A stretch of DNA of 27,829 nt from a virus. Shown one piece after another: positions 16,301 through 23,860 of the stretch. The stretch covers positions 1 through 27,829 of IMG/VR virus record IMGVR_UViG_3300027917_000151; one strand, 5' to 3'. How positions within the stretch are numbered: position 1 is the first letter of the stretch; every line of letters starts with the position of its first letter. Position numbers and translations under genes: made by a program. The notes under the pieces are model-generated. The model searched no databases. It was not told the DNA's origin and saw nothing but the letters and a program-made list of their open reading frames with translations.

Positions 16301-19300
16301 TTTAAGAATGAACCAATTTCAGATTATCTAGATATTAGACCAAGAGTCAGGAATTATGATACTGGAAGTGATACTGGGTCTCCATTTGAATATGACCAAA
16401 GAGATTTCTCATCTGATGGATCATATGTAAACAATATTTTGGTTCCAGATGAAACTGTAACCGTTGGTTATTCCTACTATCTGGGAAGAATTGATAGAAT
16501 TTTCCTGTCGAAAGATGGTTTCTTTGAATTAAAGAAAGGAGCTCCTGCAGAAGTTCCAGTTGCACCAGAAAATCCTTCTGGATCGTTTACAGTAGCTACA
16601 ATCTTTAACAATCCATATTTACGCAATGCCACCGCAGAGAGTAGTGTTGTTCTTGCGAAACATAAGAGATATACAATGTTTGATATCTCTAGATTGGAAA
16701 ATAGACTCCAGAATGTAGAGTTCTATACACAATTATCTCTTCTTGAAACAGATACTGCTAATTTGAATATTAAAGATGTATCAACTGGATTGGATAGATT
16801 TAAGTCTGGATTCTTTGTTGATAATTTTAGAAGTCACAATTCCCACGCAATTACTCATCCAAACTTTAGATCCTCTATCGACAGAGTTAATGCTGAGTTA
16901 AGACCTCTTCATTATACTCATGGAATAGATCTTCTTCTTGGATCTGAACAGGTTATTGGTATTGGCACAACTGCAAATCCAAGTGCCGACCTGACACAAG
17001 TTTCTGATCTGCAGTCAAACGCACTTAGAAAAACTGGAGATGTAGTTACTTTAAACTACACAGAGACAACCTTTATTGAACAGAAGTTCACTACCAGAAC
17101 AGAAAATGTAAATCCATTTGGTGTAATTAACTGGATTGGCACCGTCGCTTTAAATCCAGCTAGTGATGTTTGGGTAGATGAAAAGAGACTTGATATTACC
17201 AATATTAAATTAGAAAGTAACTATCAAGAGTTTCTTGATTCATATAATCTTGATCCTAACGTAGGATTCTCACCTATCGATTGGGGTTCATGGGAAGAAG
17301 AGTGGAAGTCTGTTGATATTAGCACTAAACAACTTTCTGCAAATTCCAATAGCCAAAATTCAAATAGATATGGATCTCGTTGTAGAAATAAAAATGTTTC
17401 TACAGTTAATCAACTTCTTTCCTTTAATGAGGAAACCACTGATGCAGAACGTGGATTAACCAGAGTTCAAATTGGTAGTGATGATGGAGTTAATACCCAA
17501 AGTCTTGGTGATCGTTTAATTAGTAAGGAAAGAATCCCATACATTAGATCAAGAAATATTGAGTTTGTTTCTAATAGACTGAAGCCTAGAACAAGATTCT
17601 ATGTCTTCTTTGATGATCAAGATGTAACTAAGTATGTAACACCAAAACTTCTTGAAATCGAAATGGTTCAAGGTGTTTTCCAAATTGGTGAAACTGTTAA
17701 GGGTACTATTTCAAACTCCGAGGTTCTGGGTGGTTCAAGTCCAGAAATTACATTTAGAGTTGCACAACCAAATCATAAGTATGGTTCATACAATTCACCG
17801 TCTCTTGTATATGCAATCAATCCATATAACGACGGTGTTGGTATTAGTACTGTATATTCTGCAACCAGTTCACTGTTAAACATTGATACTGCTTCTCTGC
17901 AAGCAGAAGTTCTGGGTTCATTCAGTGGATATGCATCACAAAATATGAGACTTGTTGGACAAACAAGTGGTGCAGAAGCTACGGTTTCCAACTTTAGATT
18001 GATTAGTGATGAGAAGGGTACATTAATTGGATCTCTTTATGTTCCAGATTCAACCCTACCCACAGTTCCACAATTCACCACTGGAGTTAAGACATTTAGA
18101 ATTACAAGTAGTTCTGTTAACTCACTGAGTTCTTCTGATGCTCCATCAACTGCAGAATCTTCATTCTACGCAGAAGGTGTTCTCGATACTATTCAACAGG
18201 ATGCAATCGGTGTTAGAAACTGTAATATTCAAAGAGAAACTTCGACTGATAGTACATTAACAAGTGACACCGTAAACAGAACGGTTGATACGAAGAACTT
18301 TGAGAATAGAATCTCGGTACAAAATCAGTGGTGCAATCCTCTTGCTCAATCGTTCGAAGTCGCAGAGGAAAGTGGTGTATTTGTTTCATCTTGTGATATT
18401 TACTTTAGTTCTAAAGATGACACTATCCCAGTAACACTTCAAATTAGAACGGTTCAAACTGGACAACCAACAAATTCTATTCTTCCTTTTGCAGAAGTTG
18501 TCTATGAATCATCTCAGGTCAATGTTTCTACTGATGGTACTTTAGCTACAAGATTCACATTCCCATCACCTGTATATCTTGCGGGTGGAAAAGAGTATGC
18601 TCTTGTTCTTCTTTCTGCTTCCAAGAATTATCAAGTATACATTTCTAGAATGGGTGAAGTTGACACTTCATCTTTGACTTTGCCAGAAAGCGAAAGAACA
18701 ATTGTTTCTCAACAACCATATACGGGGTCTCTCTTTAAGTCACAAAATGGTTCCACTTGGGATCCAAGTCAACTTGAAGATCTCAAGTTTAAACTGAATA
18801 AGTGTCAGTTTGTTTCTGGCCCAGGAACTCTTAAACTGTATAATCCCGAACTTGGTGTTGGTAGACTTGAAAATGCAAACCTGAGACCACAACCTCTTGA
18901 ATTCTATTCTCATGAAATTAAGGTTGGATTTGGAAGTACTGTAATCACAAGAGACTTCAGTGCTGGATCCAGATTTACACAAGTTGGTAATACATCGGCC
19001 GAAGGTCACCTTGTTAAATCTCTTGGTGCAATCAAGATTAATACCAGTGCAACAGAAGCTGGTGGTATTACAACAAATAGAGTTGGAACTGGATTAACTC
19101 CATCTGCATCTAATTTCACATTCACTGGAATCGCTCTTACAACAATTACTGGTAATGGATCTGGTGCTGTTGCAAACATTCAAGTTTCTAGTGGTTCAAT
19201 TGGTATCGTAACCGTAACTAACGGTGGATCTGGATATGCCGTTGGCGATGTTCTTGGATGTACTCTTGGGGAAACTGGAACAGGAACCAGATTCAATGTT

Positions 19301-20824
19301 GGTATTATCTCTGCAACTAACAGTTTGATCTTGGATAGAGTTCAGGGTGAGTTTACAACAACTTCTGAATTGATGACAATCAATGCTGTTGGTGTTGGTT
19401 CTACATTAGTTGGATCACAACCAACAACAATTAGTAACACTGAAACATATAAGGATGGTTTACATGTCAAGGTCAATCACAGAAACCATGGTATGCATTC
19501 CAGAAATAACAGAGTTACAATCTCTGGTGCAGTTGGTGTAACTACAACAACCACTGTTTCTACAGAATATTCAAATACTTCGACTACGGACTTGGATGTT
19601 GCATCCGTATCTGTATTCTCCAGTTTTGAAAATGTTGGAGTTTCTTCTACAAATCCAGGATATGTAAAAATTAATAATGAAATCATTGGATACACTGGTG
19701 TCAATATTTCTGCAACACCACAAAAACTTACTGGTATTACCAGAGGTGTTGATAATACAACTGCAGAAACTCACAAGGTTGGAGACATTGTTCAAAAATA
19801 TGAAGCTTCTGGAATTTCTCTAAGAAGAATTAACAAGACGCATTCTTTTGGTAATGTTAACAATTCTAATGAAATCACTCTCGATAGTTACTTTATTAAG
19901 ATTGATACCACAAGTTCTGGAGTTGGAACCGTTAGAGATGGAACCAATAGTTTCCGTAAGTTGAAAGTTGCAGAAACCGAAATCAATGGTGGCAACAAAG
20001 TTAAGGCATCTCAAAACATTCAGTTTGAAGCCATTACACCACTCGTTGAGGTTCTTAATACTAAGGACACTTCTTTATCTGCAAGAGTTAGAACTGTAAG
20101 TGGAACCAGTGTGGATGGAAGTGAGACATCATTCCGTGATCAGGGATTTGAAAATGTGACTTTGAATGGCATTAATTACTTCAATACTCCAAGAGTTATT
20201 GCTTCTAAGGTAAACGAACAGAATCAACTGTCTTCTCTCCCAGGAAACAAATCTTTCACCATGGAATTAGTTCTTGGTAGTGAAAATCAAAATGTTTCTC
20301 CAGTGATTGATCTGGATAGACTGTTGGTCATTGCTACTACAAATAGACTGGATCAAAGAATTACAAATTATCCAGATGATGAGAGAGTGAATGATAGATT
20401 CTCCGATCCAAATGCTGCTGTTTATGTTACCAAGAAAGTAAATCTTGAAAATCCAGCCACATTCCTCCAAGTTAAATTTGATGCCTTTAGACATCAATCG
20501 AATGATATTAGAGTTCTCTATAGACTCTTTAGACCAGATACTCCAACAAAAGAGTCCCAATATGAACTCTTCCCTGGATATAATAATTTGACTGATACCA
20601 CTGGTGACGGATATGGTGATAAGGTTATTGATCCAAAATTAAATAATGGTAGACCCGATAAATTTGTACCAGACTCTAAGACAAATAGTGACTTCCGTTA
20701 TTATCAATTTACTGCTTCTAATCTCCCAGAATTCACTGGATTTGAAATTAAGGTGATTATGACAGGAACCAATCAATCCTATGTCCCAAGAATTAGAGAT
20801 TTTAGAGCGATTGCATTTGCATAA
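13346..20824 (+). CDS. Giant virion structural protein, DUF4815-type (2492 aa), in the gp9/gp10 region
   Basis: This is a large tail or baseplate protein common in cyanomyoviruses. The N-terminus (NVSPYYDDFNDDKNFNRVLF, then QARELTQLQSILQNQIEKFG and FFKEGAMVIPGQIAYD) has the look of DUF4815 proteins. A conserved middle part contains MFDISRLENRLQNVEFYTQL from residue 1111 and, further on, NPFGVINWIGTVALNPASDVW. Beyond it is a probable beta-sandwich (QNQWCNPLAQSFEV, then KEYALVLLSA). A tract at about residues 1910-2150 carries GGSGY, NHGM and RGVDNTTAETHKVG modules shared with gp7. The C-terminus (FRYYQFTASNLPEFTGFEIK, ending RIRDFRAIAFA) looks conserved. By position it replaces T4 gp9, gp10 and gp11, so a role in the peripheral baseplate or fibre attachment is likely but unproven. 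It starts 5 bases after the gp8 stop and its own stop overlaps the next ATG. Confidence 0.8.
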   Translation: MHQETNLNVSPYYDDFNDDKNFNRVLFKPATPVQARELTQLQSILQNQIEKFGQHFFKEGAMVIPGQIAYDPQYYAVQVNESFLGIPVADYLENVVGKVIRGSVSGVEATVVNYVLAENSDRGTNTLYVKYSRSGNDFSKEVFDDGENLISSTDIEFGISRISANNPFASCISSGATSTGSAAAVEEGVYFIRGFFVKVPTQTIILDQYDSSPNYRVGLFVSGNIVTAYDDPSLFDNASGFSNEAAPGADRFQILTTLIKKGLDEFNDENFVELMRLENGRIQKFVRKTDYSLLRDELARRTYDESGDYYVKPFQVKVVESLNNRQGNGGIYLPEQKTAEGGDPSDDLMLYQVSPGKAYVRGYGIEKLNTSYIDVEKPRDVKNISSSSFVFDGVSNLKINNVYGSPLVGFGTTAVVSLRSERIGSTASSAAGIEIGNARVYDYKLEASSYSNDASKYDLYLYDLQTFTTVTVSSNLTQSTPAYIEGVRSGAKGFLKNNVTSSQSLTLTSTNGQFMVDEPIKINGILDTRVVTSVREYGLNDVKSIHQTVGINTFNADSLLSDRFLLAPPGTNFTIGASGVTTAPGNRFGVGINTGDIVTYNRNGFSDPTFNRVGNISADGSTITLVSLGASVSGVCDGGLTTTEIQTSDFTLVRPRLVNAKNSSLVTKLPNGFISNVDLDNSEIQIRKQFVLNVANNRGTVTISNIDQFFQPFDEERYNLVFSNGTVESLDSQKITFDASFKTATLLGLSVATDTNAILVATVKKINVKEQSKSLSRCNKLVVSRSKYDYSGSTGTTVNNGLTFNSVYGTRVEDNEICLNVPDGLRVHAIFESSTTGDPALPKVTLINRSEDLTNTLQGEILIGRTSGAVARVVTSSATNVDIVYVNELRYSVGETVTFQSSGITGEVSTVTAGDKNIANDFMFDNGQRDEFYDYARIIRKSNSQEPKRKLAIIFDHYTVDSGSSGDFGTVNTYLTENYKNDLPSFKNEPISDYLDIRPRVRNYDTGSDTGSPFEYDQRDFSSDGSYVNNILVPDETVTVGYSYYLGRIDRIFLSKDGFFELKKGAPAEVPVAPENPSGSFTVATIFNNPYLRNATAESSVVLAKHKRYTMFDISRLENRLQNVEFYTQLSLLETDTANLNIKDVSTGLDRFKSGFFVDNFRSHNSHAITHPNFRSSIDRVNAELRPLHYTHGIDLLLGSEQVIGIGTTANPSADLTQVSDLQSNALRKTGDVVTLNYTETTFIEQKFTTRTENVNPFGVINWIGTVALNPASDVWVDEKRLDITNIKLESNYQEFLDSYNLDPNVGFSPIDWGSWEEEWKSVDISTKQLSANSNSQNSNRYGSRCRNKNVSTVNQLLSFNEETTDAERGLTRVQIGSDDGVNTQSLGDRLISKERIPYIRSRNIEFVSNRLKPRTRFYVFFDDQDVTKYVTPKLLEIEMVQGVFQIGETVKGTISNSEVLGGSSPEITFRVAQPNHKYGSYNSPSLVYAINPYNDGVGISTVYSATSSLLNIDTASLQAEVLGSFSGYASQNMRLVGQTSGAEATVSNFRLISDEKGTLIGSLYVPDSTLPTVPQFTTGVKTFRITSSSVNSLSSSDAPSTAESSFYAEGVLDTIQQDAIGVRNCNIQRETSTDSTLTSDTVNRTVDTKNFENRISVQNQWCNPLAQSFEVAEESGVFVSSCDIYFSSKDDTIPVTLQIRTVQTGQPTNSILPFAEVVYESSQVNVSTDGTLATRFTFPSPVYLAGGKEYALVLLSASKNYQVYISRMGEVDTSSLTLPESERTIVSQQPYTGSLFKSQNGSTWDPSQLEDLKFKLNKCQFVSGPGTLKLYNPELGVGRLENANLRPQPLEFYSHEIKVGFGSTVITRDFSAGSRFTQVGNTSAEGHLVKSLGAIKINTSATEAGGITTNRVGTGLTPSASNFTFTGIALTTITGNGSGAVANIQVSSGSIGIVTVTNGGSGYAVGDVLGCTLGETGTGTRFNVGIISATNSLILDRVQGEFTTTSELMTINAVGVGSTLVGSQPTTISNTETYKDGLHVKVNHRNHGMHSRNNRVTISGAVGVTTTTTVSTEYSNTSTTDLDVASVSVFSSFENVGVSSTNPGYVKINNEIIGYTGVNISATPQKLTGITRGVDNTTAETHKVGDIVQKYEASGISLRRINKTHSFGNVNNSNEITLDSYFIKIDTTSSGVGTVRDGTNSFRKLKVAETEINGGNKVKASQNIQFEAITPLVEVLNTKDTSLSARVRTVSGTSVDGSETSFRDQGFENVTLNGINYFNTPRVIASKVNEQNQLSSLPGNKSFTMELVLGSENQNVSPVIDLDRLLVIATTNRLDQRITNYPDDERVNDRFSDPNAAVYVTKKVNLENPATFLQVKFDAFRHQSNDIRVLYRLFRPDTPTKESQYELFPGYNNLTDTTGDGYGDKVIDPKLNNGRPDKFVPDSKTNSDFRYYQFTASNLPEFTGFEIKVIMTGTNQSYVPRIRDFRAIAFA

Positions 20825-21027
20825 TGTCTTATAAAAAAGTTGAAGGTCATTCTGATCTGGTGAGAGATATGGACAGTGGTGCCATTGTCAATAATGACAC
20901 CACTGGATATCAAAATTATATTCAGATGAGAGAACAAAAACTCAAAGAAAAACAAAGATTAGATAAATTAGAATTTGAGGTTGGTGAAATTAAGTCACTT
21001 CTTCAAAAACTTGTTGATAAACTCTGA
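20824..21027 (+). CDS. Small coiled-coil structural protein (67 aa)
   Basis: This is a hypothetical protein of a kind often found after the DUF4815 gene in cyanophages. The N-terminal part (GHSDLVRDMDSGAIVNND) looks like a short conserved recognition segment. It is followed by a charged helix with heptad-like leucines (LDKLEFEVGEIKSLLQKLV) that should form a coiled coil. Its ATG shares the A of the preceding TAA, so translation is probably coupled to the giant gene, and it may be an oligomerisation or assembly partner for it. It has no signal peptide, membrane segment or recognisable catalytic motif. Its function is unknown. Confidence 0.75.
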   Translation: MSYKKVEGHSDLVRDMDSGAIVNNDTTGYQNYIQMREQKLKEKQRLDKLEFEVGEIKSLLQKLVDKL

Positions 21028-21028
21028 T

Positions 21029-21036
21029 TATAAATA
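21029..21036 (+). promoter_or_regulatory. T4-type late promoter upstream of the fibre module
   Basis: A second exact TATAAATA late box begins two bases after the stop of the 67-aa gene and ends 27 bases before the ATG at 21064. Like the box before gp8, it occupies one of the few gaps in the window. It probably starts a transcript covering the Ig-like, linker and fibre genes. Confidence 0.8.
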
Positions 21037-21063
21037 CATCTAGAAGAACTCTACCATTAAATA

Positions 21064-21408
21064 ATGGCTGTATATGTTGTAAATTTAGTGATCGATCAAG
21101 GTGTCGATTTTTCACAAATATTCAATTTGGAAAACAGTATAACAAATTCTGTTACTAACTTGACAGGATATACAGGCGCTTCTCAACTTCGCAAACATTC
21201 GGCTAGTAGTAAGTCTTATCCATTCACTTTGTCGTTTCCTGACAGAATTAATGGAACTATAAAGATTACAATGACTGATTTACAGACTAGTAGAATTAAA
21301 CCTGGTCGTTATATCTATGATATTATTTTGACAAATGGTGATAGTGGACTAAAGGAAAGAGTTGTTGAGGGATCTGTTCTTGTAAGAGAAGGAGCGACTA
21401 GGGAGTAA
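21064..21408 (+). CDS. Ig-like virion protein, BppU-N-like fold suspected (114 aa)
   Basis: This small all-beta protein is seen at this place in cyanophages. The opening VVNLVIDQGVDFSQIFNL and the closing pattern KPGRYIYDIILTNGD followed by VVEGSVLVREGATRE resemble the Ig-like domain found at the N-terminus of phage baseplate upper proteins and tail appendage proteins. In such domains a GxYxYDI strand and a final VxEGxVxVxxxxTR strand are typical. It probably acts as a small adaptor or decoration subunit near the fibre proteins encoded next. It is the first gene after a late promoter, though no strong Shine-Dalgarno sequence is visible. The fold is inferred from pattern only; the exact role is unknown. 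Confidence 0.7.
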   Translation: MAVYVVNLVIDQGVDFSQIFNLENSITNSVTNLTGYTGASQLRKHSASSKSYPFTLSFPDRINGTIKITMTDLQTSRIKPGRYIYDIILTNGDSGLKERVVEGSVLVREGATRE

Positions 21409-21412
21409 CTAA

Positions 21413-21670
21413 ATGTCTAACACCAAGGTTATAGTTGGTCAGCAATCTCTCACTAAAGTTAGAATTGGTCAACAAAATGCAACGAAAGTTGCAACAACTT
21501 CAACTGCTGGTGGTGGTGCAAGTTTAGCTTCTCTTTCAGATACTGATGTATCATCTTTGGCAAATGGATCCTTAATTGTTTATGATGCTAATACTTCAAC
21601 ATGGGTAGCTACAAATACATTGACCCCAGGAAACACAAAAGACTTAGACGTTAACGGAGGTTCATTCTAA
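21413..21670 (+). CDS. Small fibre-linker-like structural protein (85 aa)
   Basis: A short protein with three visible parts. Residues 4-28 hold a tandem repeat of about ten residues (TKVIVGQQSL, TKVRIGQQNA, then TKVATTS). A Gly/Ala/Ser linker follows. Then comes LSDTDVSSLANGSLIVYDAN, a motif common in phage tail fibres where it forms a small beta unit. It ends NGGSF, close to the IDGGTF end of the neighbouring fibre protein. It lies 4 bases after the previous gene, with an AGGGAG ribosome binding site before its ATG, and its stop overlaps the next ATG by one base. It is probably a fibre accessory or connector; no enzymatic motif is visible. Confidence 0.7.
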   Translation: MSNTKVIVGQQSLTKVRIGQQNATKVATTSTAGGGASLASLSDTDVSSLANGSLIVYDANTSTWVATNTLTPGNTKDLDVNGGSF

Positions 21671-23643
21671 TGGCCAGTAAGATTAGGATCTTTAGATCTA
21701 CTGGTGCGACTGCTCCCAGTTCTCTTGAATACGGAGAATTGGCAGTAACCATCGAACAAGGCACAGCTGGATCGCAGGCAAACAAAGCAGGTCGTCTGTT
21801 CGTTGGTAACTTCTCTGGTGATCCCGTAGAGATTGGTGGGGAATATACCTACAAACTCATGGATCACCCCCATGGGGAACTCATTAATTCATCCGTTGCG
21901 ATTGTTGATAGTAATGGTCAAATTAATGGGTGGAACGTTGCTGGTATTCTCACCGCAACTAGAACTAATTTTACTGATCTAGTAACATCAAATCTTAACG
22001 TAACTGGTGTTTCTACCTTTACACAGGGTATTAACTTAAATGGTAATGTTGTTATTGGTGATTCACATACCGATACATTAACCGTCAACGCAAGAACTGG
22101 GTTTACTACAGACGTAACTCTCAATGAAAAACTTCTTGTAACTGGCATTTCTACCTTCACTGGTGCAATCGATGCAAATGGTGGTCTTGATGTCTCTGGT
22201 GGTGCTGGTTTAGTTGTTAGTGCAGATGGTCTCAACGTAACGGGTGTCTCCACATTCAATAACAACGTTGATTTTAGTGGAACCATCGATGTTGATGGTC
22301 AAGCCATCTTTGATGATGTAACAGTTTCCGCTGCTGCAACATTCACAGGCGCCGTTGATATGAACGGTGGTCTTGATGTTTCTGGTGGAGAAACGGTTCT
22401 TTCTTCTGCAACAATTAGTGACCTCACCCAAGACCGTGTTGTTCTTGCAGGTGCTTCTGGAGCTCTGACTGATAGTCTAAACCTTACATTTGCTTCCAAT
22501 ATTCTGGATGTTGATGGAACTGTAGATGCAGGAACTGCACTTCGTTCTCCTGTTGGTGTTATCACTGCACTGACTTCAACAGACGTTGTTGGTACTGCTG
22601 GTACATTCACATCTGCATTTACTCTTGGTTCTGGTGGAACTAGATATTCATTCCCAGTTACTGATGGATCTCCAGATCAAATTCTTGTAACTAATGGATC
22701 TGGTACTATCAGTTTCCAAGATGTTTCATCTACCCTCGTCATTAGTGCAGGTGCAGCCGGTACTGACGGCGTAAGTCTCCTTTCGGATACACTTACGATT
22801 GCATCAACTCTTAACGAAACCAAAACAACACTTACAGACAATACAATTACTGTAGGTCTTGCTACAGATGTTATCGTTGGTGGTGGTCTTACGGTCACAA
22901 ATAACCTTCTTGTTCTTGGCAACTTAACCGTTGAAGGAACTGAAACGATCATTAATGTTGATCGTCTGGATGTTCAAGACAAGACTATTGGTGTTGCTTC
23001 AACATCTACTGCTTCCAACACCACTGCAAATGGTGGTGGATTCTTTGTTCATGGTGGTGGAGATGGTGACAAGACTATCTTCTGGAGTCTTGGACAGAGT
23101 GGTTTCGAAGTTAACCAAGATTGGTTACCTAACGCAGATGGATCTTTAGATCTTGGTAATGCATCTAGAGAGTGGCAAAATCTGTTTGTCGATGGTCTTG
23201 CAGAACTTGATGATGTCAATGTATCTGCTGCTGCAACGATCAATACCCTGAATGTAACGGGTACTGGTACGATTGCTACCGCCGATATTAACGGTGGTAA
23301 TATTGATGGAACTGTAATTGGTGCTGCGTCTTCTGCGGCTGCAACTCTTACAACTGTTAACTATACCTCACTGACTGGCGGCGCAATTAGTGCTGTTGGA
23401 AGCCGCATTGATGCTGGTGACGTTACTTTCACAAACCTGAGAGTAACTGGTGTTTCCACTGTTGCATCATTATTCCTTTCTACAGGAACAAACACAAATG
23501 GTGTTGCATACTTTGATGCAAATGGTCAGGTACAATCTACCGCAACACCTTCAGCTGGAATTCAAACTTCCAACTTTATTTTGACAACGAACGCTTCTGG
23601 CGTTCCTTCATGGACTGATACTATCGATGGCGGAACATTCTAA
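21670..23643 (+). CDS. Tail-fibre-like structural protein with beta repeats (657 aa)
   Basis: This is probably a trimeric adhesin or fibre. The N-terminus (SKIRIFRSTGATAPSSLEYG, ELAVTIEQ, RLFVGNFSGDPVEIGG) has the LxYGELA...LFVGN...IGG pattern of phage fibre and receptor-binding protein N-terminal domains, which attach to the virion. Residues about 100-245 carry repeats of the type LNVTGVSTF and TFTGAIDANGGLDVSGG. Later there is DGSLDLGNASREWQNLFVDG, another unit common in phage fibres, then a last RVTGVST repeat. The protein ends IDGGTF. I see no collagen repeats, chaperone domain or enzyme motif. It lies in the fibre/wac region of the T4 order and may contribute to host recognition. The start is fixed by a TAATG overlap with the 85-aa gene. 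Confidence 0.8.
   Translation: MASKIRIFRSTGATAPSSLEYGELAVTIEQGTAGSQANKAGRLFVGNFSGDPVEIGGEYTYKLMDHPHGELINSSVAIVDSNGQINGWNVAGILTATRTNFTDLVTSNLNVTGVSTFTQGINLNGNVVIGDSHTDTLTVNARTGFTTDVTLNEKLLVTGISTFTGAIDANGGLDVSGGAGLVVSADGLNVTGVSTFNNNVDFSGTIDVDGQAIFDDVTVSAAATFTGAVDMNGGLDVSGGETVLSSATISDLTQDRVVLAGASGALTDSLNLTFASNILDVDGTVDAGTALRSPVGVITALTSTDVVGTAGTFTSAFTLGSGGTRYSFPVTDGSPDQILVTNGSGTISFQDVSSTLVISAGAAGTDGVSLLSDTLTIASTLNETKTTLTDNTITVGLATDVIVGGGLTVTNNLLVLGNLTVEGTETIINVDRLDVQDKTIGVASTSTASNTTANGGGFFVHGGGDGDKTIFWSLGQSGFEVNQDWLPNADGSLDLGNASREWQNLFVDGLAELDDVNVSAAATINTLNVTGTGTIATADINGGNIDGTVIGAASSAAATLTTVNYTSLTGGAISAVGSRIDAGDVTFTNLRVTGVSTVASLFLSTGTNTNGVAYFDANGQVQSTATPSAGIQTSNFILTTNASGVPSWTDTIDGGTF
21993..22405 (+). 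repeat. Degenerate DNA and protein repeats inside the fibre gene
   Basis: A GTAACTGGTGTTTCTACCTT-like unit (VTGVSTF) starts near 21999, 22137 and 22237, with an outlying copy near 23443. A longer pair, encoding (S/A)TFTGA(I/V)D(A/M)NGGLDVSGG, lies at 22150-22203 and 22336-22389. The copies are similar but not identical, which fits repeated beta-helical turns that are diverging. Such units offer sites for unequal recombination. Confidence 0.7.
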
Positions 23644-23839
23644 TCTTGATGCGAATATTGTTATTGAACTCGCACTAAACAAAGTAATTGAATTACAGAA
23701 ACAGATAATCCTGACTGAGGCGAAATATCTAAGCCTCCGTCAGGATTATTCTAAACTTCAAATTGAATATGATGTTTTAAAAACTAAATCGGATCAGTGG
23801 TCTACATCTACAACCACTAGAAAAACTACCACTAAATAG
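23627..23839 (+). CDS. Small coiled-coil protein in the wac region (70 aa)
   Basis: A hypothetical protein whose ATG lies 17 bases inside the end of the fibre gene, in the +1 frame. Residues about 10-58 form a long predicted helix with spaced hydrophobic residues (IVIELALNKVIELQKQI, then DYSKLQIEYDVLKTK), fitting a coiled coil. The tail is rich in Thr and Lys (TTTRKTTTK). In T4 this place, just before gene 13, holds wac (fibritin, a long trimeric coiled coil), but there is no sequence evidence for homology. No clear ribosome binding site is present, so translation probably depends on coupling with the fibre gene. A strong inverted repeat lies inside the reading frame. A reader might ask whether the ORF is real; the helix pattern argues that it is. 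Confidence 0.6.
   Translation: MAEHSNLDANIVIELALNKVIELQKQIILTEAKYLSLRQDYSKLQIEYDVLKTKSDQWSTSTTTRKTTTK
23705..23749 (+). terminator. Long stem-loop within the coiled-coil gene (possible terminator or RNA-processing site)
   Basis: The arms at 23705-23721 and 23733-23749 pair over 17 positions with one mismatch, around an 11-base loop (GAAATATCTAA). The centre of the stem is GC-rich (CCTGAC/GTCAGG and GAGGC/GCCTC). No long T run follows, so a standard rho-independent terminator is not certain; it may instead stall polymerase, protect a 3' end or be cut by RNase. It separates the fibre gene from the neck genes. Confidence 0.6.
23831..23838 (+). promoter_or_regulatory. Candidate weak late promoter before gp13
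   Basis: ACTAAATA matches six of the eight bases of the late box TATAAATA. It overlaps the stop of the 70-aa gene and ends 22 bases before the gp13 ATG. It is part of the 9-mer CTAAATAGT that also occurs just before gp15. The spacing resembles the perfect box before gp8, but two mismatches make it uncertain. Confidence 0.3.
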
Positions 23840-23860
23840 TAGGAAGCTAGTATTATATTC

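Noticed and set aside
21918-22286. Minus-strand 122-codon open frame opposite the fibre gene
   Set aside because: The repeated Thr/Val-rich fibre sequence gives open antisense frames. There is no promoter or start signal, and all clear genes are on the plus strand.
21670-23643. Diversity-generating retroelement target in the fibre gene
   Set aside because: The N-terminal pattern recalls Mtd-like receptor proteins, but no reverse transcriptase, template repeat or C-type lectin end is visible in the window.
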